Assembly (NCBI GenBank): GCA_963853835.1
Contig: OY970824.1
Location: 1,803,001 to 1,867,000 of the forward strand
Direction of reading: 5' to 3'
Origin: Calendula officinalis
Taxonomy: Eukaryota; Streptophyta; Magnoliopsida; Asterales; Asteraceae
Length of the DNA stretch: 64,000 nucleotides
Shown here: piece by piece, positions 56,758 to 64,000 of the stretch
How positions within the stretch are numbered: position 1 is the stretch's first letter
Layout of the letters: every line of letters begins with the position of its first letter
Made by a program: the position numbers and the translations under genes
Notes under the pieces: generated by a model
The model's database searches: none
What the model was told of the DNA's origin: nothing
The model's input: only the letters and a program-made list of their open reading frames with translations

Positions 56758-59700
56758 ATGAAAGACGGAATAAACGTTGTTTACAAAAATGCAAATGAGC
56801 CGATAGAAGATCGAGTAAAAGACCTTCTGTCTCGTATGACTACAGACGAGAAACTCGGTCAAATGACTCAGATTAAACGTAGCATCGCCACTCCTACTGC
56901 CATTACAGATCTCGGTTTAGGTACACATATATGCGTATATTATTTGTGTATATATATTTAGCATTTGGAGGTCAAGGCATGGAAATATGTCCAACTTATT
57001 ATATATGTTAGCGTTTGTATCTTACTTTTGGTGACACTTTTTCTATGCGTCACTAAATAATGAAATTCATTATTATAAATCAAAGATCTTTTTTTACATA
57101 GAGAAGGAAGAGAAACGAGCAACAAGTTGCGCCGCAATTAATTTTTTGAATTGCAAAACTAATTCGATCTTTTGAAAACGACATTTATGGATCTAGGTGT
57201 CATAATATTGTTATGCATAACATTTAGACTCTGTTTAAAAGTTCCACCATCTCACTAAATGACAAATTTCTTGTAGTGTAACGGACGCCCCGTGTATGAG
57301 GTCAAATAAATACAATTACATAAGGCCTCTCCCAACCTTTACCCATCACTAAACCCATCAGTAGCGCCACGTCAGCACATCCTTACTGACACGGTCGTGC
57401 CAACTCTACCCATCACTAACTCATCACTAAACACATCTTTTCCACATCATCATCTTTAATTAAATTAAATAATTATAAAATAAATACATTACATTAATTT
57501 AAAAATACATTGTTTAAATTTAAAAAATATGATATTAAATTTAAAAAAATTACATTTATTAAAATTTAAAAAAGAAAAAAAACCCTAATTTTTTTGAAAA
57601 AAAAAAACTAATATATTTTTATTATTAAAACAAATATATAAAAAAAATAAAATTAAAAAAAACAGATAAAAAAACAATTTTTTTATAAAAAAAATGAATG
57701 GTACAAGTTTTGTAACACAAGGTACAAGTCCCAAACACCCCCCCCTTTCTTCTTCCCTTTCTTCTTTCTCCTGGCCCCACCCCCCCCCCCCCCCCCCCCG
57801 ACGCTTCCTCTTTCCCGTCCTCCAGTCGACGGCTTCTTTTCGACGCAGGCCACGACGTGGCGGTGCCAACGCCGTCAATGGCCGACGGGTTTTAAAATGC
57901 CCATGACGGGGTCTTTAACGTGCCGTTAGCACAGGTCTAACAAGCATTTGAAAGTTAATTATACTTACTATACAATAGTCATACATGTTTACTATTCATT
58001 AACCTTTAAAACTCCGTTTAACAAATCCGTTCCGTTTACACGTGGGTAATTCTTTGTGTTTTGATGCTCACGTTTAATAATATATAAAAAAGTGAGAAAA
58101 TGTTTATTGAAAATTATACACCACTTTAATGGCAAATGGTAATTTTCTTCCCCTACAACCTTGAGTTCCAATCTGACGTGCATATTTATTTGGTTTTTTT
58201 TTTCTTAATGCATATAAAATTTTTATTACTATTACTTAATTTCACTAAATTTATTAACATGATTGTTAAATTTTAAAGTTAATAATGATATAATCCTCAA
58301 AATTTGATCACGTTTCTGTTTTAATTCTTTTATTTTTTTATTTTTTGTAATATTTTTGTCATTAATTTGGTTGAACTTCTAAGATAGTCACTTTTACCAG
58401 TTATAGGGATAATAATGATTTAATCCTTAAACTTTGATATTATTATAATTATCGTTATTGCTACTATGATTATTATTGTTTACAAAGTTGATACAAGAAT
58501 AACGACTAACTAATCAGTTCAAGTTTTTAAATTATTTATAACTTAACAAACCTTAAATTTTATAGAATATGTATTTCCAATTATTTCTTATTATATTTTT
58601 GAAATTTAAGAAATCAATACATATACGAGCTTATACCTTTTTAATTCATGAATACAAGATAAATAATTTAAATTTAATTAAAATCAAATCTTAATCTCAA
58701 TTTAATTCTTTCTTATTGGGGCAGCAACTGCTCTTGAAACTAGGGCTAGTGGAGTTCAATATGCTTTTGCTCCTTGTGTTGCTGTAAGTTCTTCACAATA
58801 CAATTTTCAAAACACAAACAGCCCGAACCAGTTTGGAGAAATATGGGCCAACTTCTCAAGTTCTCATTTTGATTTCCCCAAATATGTCGATTTTTGAATT
58901 TTAATTGGTGTTTGTAGGTATGCAAAGATCCTAGATACTATGAAAGTTACGGTGAAGACACCGAATTAGTACAACTAAAATAGTAACAGGATTGCAACCC
59001 AAAGATCGCCCGAATGGATACCCTTACGTAGGTGGAAGGTAAACGAATAATTAATCGCTACTTATCTAGTATTTTTAGCATGTGTCTTAATTATTATTAA
59101 CATGTGTTAAATTAATATTTGATTCTAGAACAAATGTTATGGCATGCGCTAAGGAGATGGAGGTACTGAAAATGGGAAAAACGAAGGGAATGTTGTAGTT
59201 TCATTTAAGGATTTGGAGACGATTCATATGGCCCCTTATAAAGATTGTATATCTAAGGGTGTTTGCACCGTTATGGCGTCTTACTCTAGTTGGAACGGTT
59301 CTAAACTGCATTCCAACCGTTTTCTCCTAACCGATATCCTTAAAGAAAAATGGGGATTTAAGGTAAGTACAATAAGATAGTATTTTGATACTAATTTGTT
59401 GTAGGTAATCGAATAATCAGTTGTTCAATTTTTTAACAGATTATAACCTTTTAATATTTAATATATAAAATGACCAAAATGAACATTTTATGTAACAATG
59501 GAGAATTTAATAAATAAAATGATCAACAAATAAGTAGTTTGTTGAAGCTAGAATAATACTGATTATCCAAAACAAATTATTGGATCCTAAATATAATCAA
59601 ATAATCATATTAATCCATTTCAAAACGTAAATCTAAACAAATTTTTCTACAGGGTATTGTGATTTCAGACTGGGAAGGAATCGATCGGTTATCCAACCCT

Positions 59701-60377
59701 CGTGGATCAAACTACAGAAATGCTATTTCATCCGCAATTAATGCAGGAATTGATATGGTAGTACGAGTAAATTTCATCATTGCAAATCCGAATTTATGGT
59801 GCTTTTTTTTCTCCGATTTTACAAATTCAGAATTTGCAGGTAATACTTTTCATTAGCTGTAATTCTTGTAATTATTATAGGTCAAAATGCATTTTAGTAT
59901 CCTGAACTTGGTTGACCGGATCTTCTACTCCCCTCCACTAAACTACTAAATGTGCAACATAGTACCCTAAACTTGACAAAATGGGATTTAGTACTCTGAG
60001 TCACTAATTAGGTTTTTTTTATCACGTGGTTTGCTTCTAATACCAATATATTTTGATGAACGTACATTTTTAGTCCGTCAAAAGTTTCAATGGAAGTGAG
60101 TCAAGTAAGAAAACATTATCAAATTAATGAGTCAGGATACTGAATCAACCATTTTGTCAATTTTAAGGTACAATGTTGCACATTTTATAATTCATGGTAG
60201 TAGAAGATCTTATCAGCCAAATTTAGAGTACTAAAAAAGAATTCACTATTTTCATAACTTTTCTTTTCTTATCTGAAATTTCTTTAAAAAATAAACAACC
60301 TGTTAATATTGTCGTTCCAGGAACATAGAGAATTAGCACGTGAAGCAGTCCGTAAGTCGTTGGTTCTGTTAAAAAAT
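56758..60377 (+). pseudogene. Decayed tandem copy of the GH3 beta-glucosidase
   Basis: Remnants aligning with the intact gene upstream: exon 1 (56758-56920), the 3' part of exon 3 (58715-58783), exon 4 (58918-59038), exon 5 (59129-59362), exon 6 (59653-59757) and the start of exon 8 (60321-60377). Exon 2, the 5' part of exon 3, exon 7, most of exon 8 and exon 9 are gone. Exon 4 has lost 9 bp (the WGR codons) and then shifts to a TAG at 58981-58983. Exon 5 has a 10 bp deletion removing the HYV of the CAKHYVGDGG motif. The nucleophile exon GIVISDWEGIDR is still intact. The gene is a clear duplicate followed by decay; intron 1 has grown to about 1.8 kb. Confidence 0.93.
56921..58714. other. Expanded intron of the GH3 pseudogene, with poly-C tract
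   Basis: This replaces exon 2 and part of exon 3. It includes AT-rich DNA, a low-complexity A-rich block (about 57480-57690), and a C-rich block with an uninterrupted run of C near 57779-57799. GC-rich flanks on either side (GCCACGTCAGCACATCC and ACGCCGTCAATGGCCGACG) suggest an inserted element, but no ends or duplications were found. Open frames here are not genes. Confidence 0.4.
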
Positions 60378-62269
60378 CTTAACTTTGAAGTTCTAGCCAA
60401 AACTGAGTCATGTTAAACGACTTTTGAAAAAGTAGATAATCACAAGTCACAACACCACACAAGAGATCATATTAAGATTTGAATGGCCCACATATACACC
60501 ACTAGAGAATCTTATTGTGAAATTAGCTAATTAACCCATCCAAAAGTATATTCCATTTCTTGGTCTCCACATCATTATACTTGATAATTACCCAAAAAGC
60601 ATTCGAATCCAACTATCAATAGTGAGGGAATTTGTATAGCAAGTAGACTTGCCCAAAGTGGAATATTTGTGGTGTTATTCCACTCCCATTTGACTATTTC
60701 ATAATCTTTTTCAATATTGTATTGTTTTCTGTTGATAATTTCGAAGATAAAATCATGTATATTCCATAGCCTTTATATAAAATGGGAATACCATTCGTGC
60801 AATAAAGTATAACACCATGGTGTAATGGGGATATTAAAAAAAATAAAATGTATTTATGTATCCTGAACTTAATTGAGTGATCATTTATTATTAATTGAGT
60901 GATCATTTATTACTAGGAATTATTAATTTATTATAGGTGCAATATAGTATCATGACATACAAATTTAGTTTTTGAATTTTCATGTCATTTGCATCTAATT
61001 TCAATATATTAAGATGAACTTGTATATTTTTTATTTTGTTAGAGTACTAAAATGACCACTTTTACAAGTTCAGTGTATAATGTTGCACATTTTTATAATT
61101 CAATATTTATTTACATAAAAAAAAAGAGCCGAAAATATTGAACAGATCTGAATGGAAATTGATACAACTTTTATGTTGTAATTTGTGGTATGTAGTAAGT
61201 TATAATCTTGGTGGGTATCTTTGTGTGTGGGGTGATCAAACATTAGAATAAAGTTGTAAAGATGCTTAAATGCCCCCTTTTGCAACTTGCATAGGTAATG
61301 CTAATAATAATATAAGATCAGTATGCATCATGTTCCTTTGGTTAATGCTTGGGACTTGAAGCGAAAATACACAATTGGGTCGGGTTAGGTTTGGGTTAAT
61401 GTGTTGGAGTTTGCAGGTTAGAATTAGTCAACCCGGATTTGACATGTTTAGAATTTCGGTCAAAAAAGTCAAGATGTGCGGCGACAGTATCCCTAGATGT
61501 GGCTCGATACTATGTTGGCTAGTGTTATTGATCTGTATAAAACAGATATAGTGTCTATCTATCTATAATATAATATATAAAAGTAAGTATTATAAAACCT
61601 GTTTTTTAAAATACATAACCCTCGAGCTTTCGCTCGAGTCCTCGTCTTATTGTCAGAAAATCCAAGAAAGTGAGAATCAAAGTATATCTTTTGGCCCATA
61701 TAAAAGATAAACTTATTGAAACGAATCTTACTTTGTACAAGGAAATCATGCTTTTAATTTTTATCATTGAAGAAGTGCACCAATATGATTAGTATCTTAA
61801 AGGCTTTGGATTAATTAAGAAAGATCTTTACTAAGATAAAGGAAAAAGGTTAAATAAATTTGGTGGTCCTCAAGCATAAGATGCTTAATGCGCTAGTAAA
61901 ATTCAGATTCGACTCTTACTAGCGCAACTTGCAGTTGCAACTAGCAACTGAATGATAAAAAGTCGATTTGATGAAGGTTCGTGTACCCACAAAAACATCT
62001 TGATTCCACATCGAGCATGTGAAATAGATCAAACCACATTTACGTTGTTTGGTTTTAGTTTTAATTTTATTTATTCATACACACGTCGAGCTATATTGAT
62101 ATAACAGTCAAATGGTCAAAGATAACGAGAATAAGAACCTATACACATCTCAGCTCGCAAAACAAGTCAGAATCCAGGTTACCGGAAAAATACTAGAAAA
62201 ATATGAAAGAAACATCTAAGGAAACTACTCAAATCAAACCGAAAAGAAACCAATCATTTTCGAAAATCA
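60378..62269. other. AT-rich intergenic DNA
   Basis: I see no gene. A perfect hairpin CTCGAGCTTTCGCTCGAG lies at about 61621-61638. At about 61890-61935 a GCGCTAGTAAAATTCAGA / ACTAGCGC stem contains a B-box-like AGATTCGACTC, a possible SINE relic. The part next to 62270 is likely the 3' UTR of the DIVARICATA-like gene. Confidence 0.4.
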
Positions 62270-63245
62270 CTACATACTATCACGCATCTGAAAAACCATG
62301 CTCTGAGGTGCACCGTAAAATTCATGTAAACCACCACCCATTCTAAACCCTACATTACCTCTATATTGAGGAGACATAAACAGATTAACATTTGTTTGGT
62401 TGAATGCCGTCATTAAACCGCCACCACCACCAGTGGCGCCGCCACAGTTGGGCTGATTCCACTGAAATTTACATTGCTCCGGCGAAGTTCTTTTGTTCTT
62501 TGGCGAGAATTTTTGATTTTCATTAACATTAACTGTTGTTATATCATGAATGCTTGCTCTTCTTTTATCTTTCCCGCCGGAAAGCTGCCGGATGAAATAC
62601 TTTTGAGCATGGCTAGCCACTTGTGTCGGTGTTCTTGTTACAACATAATTTCTTGATATATTCCTCCAATCACCTTTTCCGTACTTTTTTAACCCCAAAA
62701 GAAACAATCTGCGAACAAATTCCCAAAAACCCATTTCAATTTTTAATCAAATTAATCTCTAAATTGAATTAAAATTCAAGGAAATGAGTCAACAAGTAGA
62801 CTTACTTATGCTCTTCTTCTGTCCAAGGAACGCCTTTTTTCCTTTCTGCTTCAACGGGGCGGCCGGCAGCCACCGGAGACCTCTTACCTCCGCCACCGTA
62901 CGGCGGAGACATACACCTATCAAACCCTAGATTATTCCCCCATTCTAAAGTAAAAGGACAAGTATTGTAATTATTATGATTATTATACCCATATTCAGGA
63001 TAAAGCCCTGCTTCAATACTGCTTACGTCATCTTCCAATTCCTTATACGCCCGCATCACATCCGCCACCGTCTTTCCGGGAACCATCTCCGCCACCCTCT
63101 GCCACCGATCAGGGGTGTCTTTATCAAACTTTGCAAGAGCATTTTCAAACAATTTGTTCTCAACAGGAGTCCAAATTGTGCTCTTTAAACTATCTCCCAT
63201 CATCCAAGTTGATGAATTTGAGTTAATTTCTGGTTCCCACTTCAT
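62270..63245 (-). CDS. DIVARICATA-like MYB/SANT transcription factor
   Basis: Two exons, 63245-62806 and 62708-62270, encode 292 residues. The first SANT/MYB domain (about residues 20-70) has STIWTPVENKLFENALAKFD and DRWQRVAEMVPGKTVADVM. The second spans the splice: GVPWTEEEHKLFLLGLKKYG, KGDWRNISRNYVVTRTPTQV and the diagnostic SHAQKYF. A basic linker KDKRRASIHDITT follows, then a Gly/Asn-rich tail. This two-domain layout defines the DIVARICATA (I-box/SHAQKYF) family of nuclear regulators. The frame is intact and the splice gives AA|A for Lys in EEEHKLF. The promoter/leader has an 80 bp direct repeat. The closest known member cannot be named by eye. Confidence 0.93.
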
Positions 63246-64000
63246 TAAATCTTAGTTTAAGAAACCCCCAGAAATAAAGGTGAAATCTTTAAGAGTTTGA
63301 GTGGAAAAAGATGGGTTTTTTTTTGGAGCAGGGGAGCAAATATAAGAGGGTTTTATAAAAGAAACATAAGGGTAAAATCTTTATTTCTGTTACCCTTTTT
63401 ATTAAAACTTAATTTACTTAAAACTCGTAAATAAAAATCAAATCTTTAAAGTTTTGAGTGAAAAAAAGATGAAATTTGAAGCAGGGGAGCAAATGTAAGA
63501 ATAGCTTTCTTTTTGTCTTTAAAAGACTCAAATTTTAAAATCAAAACCAAAATAGATCCCCTAAATTAGATTTATAACAATCAAGAACAAGATAACCATA
63601 GATGCACTGAACAGGATCTGAAAAAATTAATTAGTTTCTAAAAATGGAAAACAGGGGACTGTTCAAGACCTAATTTTGGAAAGTGGAAAAAGGGTAGTTG
63701 GTAGTTAATAGAAAGATAAGATAGAATGTTGTGTGTATTCAAAAGCTTGAATTGGTAAAAAAAAAATACTAAAAAATGAAAAGAAATCCCTTCAATTTCT
63801 GTATGTAGTTTGAGAAAGATTGATTATGTGTAGAAATTGTTGGAACTTTGGGTTATTGGGGAGAAATAGAGAAAAAGGATGATGAAATTGAGAAGGAAAA
63901 AGCAAAAGAAAACATGTCTTTCTCCAAGAAAATGAATCTAGAGAGAGAAAGATTTGAAGGTGGTGGTGAGTTATGATTGGAGGAGATTGGTGTTATGGGC
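63246..64000. promoter_or_regulatory. Upstream region of the DIVARICATA-like gene
   Basis: Copies at about 63272-63347 and 63430-63500 share AAATCTTTAA, GTTTGAGTG/TTTTGAGTG, AAAAAGATG and GCAGGGGAGCAAAT in order, forming a roughly 75 bp direct repeat within 260 bp of the start codon. The far end (63900-64000) is GA-rich. No other gene is visible. Confidence 0.5.

Noticed and set aside
57585..57906. A 97-codon minus frame (Gly/Arg-rich) and an overlapping 70-codon plus frame
   Set aside because: They cross a poly-C run and A-rich low-complexity DNA in the pseudogene intron; no recognisable domain is present.
61621..61638. The CTCGAGCTTTCGCTCGAG hairpin as a terminator or Helitron end
   Set aside because: There is no CTRR terminus nearby on either strand, and such hairpins do not act as terminators for plant pol II genes.
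1..64000. A previously undescribed multi-gene system or biosynthetic cluster
   Set aside because: The genes belong to unrelated housekeeping, transport and regulatory families on both strands; nothing suggests co-function beyond the tandem GH3 pair.

Overview
The window is nuclear DNA of a flowering plant. It is AT-rich, its genes are broken by GT-AG introns, and the families (omega-3 desaturase, CAX exchanger, DUF247, DDB2, AIRP2-type RING, R2R3-MYB, PHT4, chloroplast L4, GH3 exo-glucanase, DIVARICATA-like MYB) are all typical of eudicots. I cannot fix the species; an asterid is plausible but not shown.

Layout. At 1-1431 is the 3' end of an omega-3 fatty acid desaturase (+). At 2.5-9.8 kb lie non-autonomous transposons and repeats. 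From 11.4 to 36.3 kb most genes are damaged: a CAX-type Ca2+/H+ exchanger (+) with an in-frame TAA and a lost exon; a DUF247 gene (-) with one in-frame TAA; a DDB2 WD40 gene (-) with all eleven exons but two in-frame stops; an AIRP2-like RING gene (+) with a 2.76 kb Helitron in an intron plus a stop and frameshifts; and a MYB98-like gene (+) with R2 but no R3. A TPR gene at 31-33 kb in the same block is intact. From 36.6 kb on, genes are mostly intact: a C2H2/TIPARP-like gene (-), a plastid PHT4;4-type anion/ascorbate transporter (+), a Josephin-like deubiquitinase (-), plastid ribosomal protein L4 (-), a GH3 beta-glucosidase/exo-glucanase (+) followed by its decayed tandem copy (+), and a DIVARICATA-like MYB (-).

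Most of the rest is mobile DNA whose ends can be read directly. There are five Mutator-like elements with terminal inverted repeats and 9-10 bp target duplications, three CCGG/AACCGGTT-rich hAT-like elements with 8 bp duplications, a PIF/Harbinger-like element (TAA duplication) carrying a GGTGGC minisatellite, three TA-flanked Stowaway-like MITEs (two nested), one Helitron with both ends plus one isolated Helitron 3' end, a 5'-truncated LINE with a 17 bp duplication, and SINE-like sequences. Several sit in introns or just upstream of promoters.

The genes do not form a pathway or operon; this is an ordinary plant gene neighbourhood. I see no novel multi-gene system. The most notable signals are the run of decayed genes and the well-preserved transposon boundaries.
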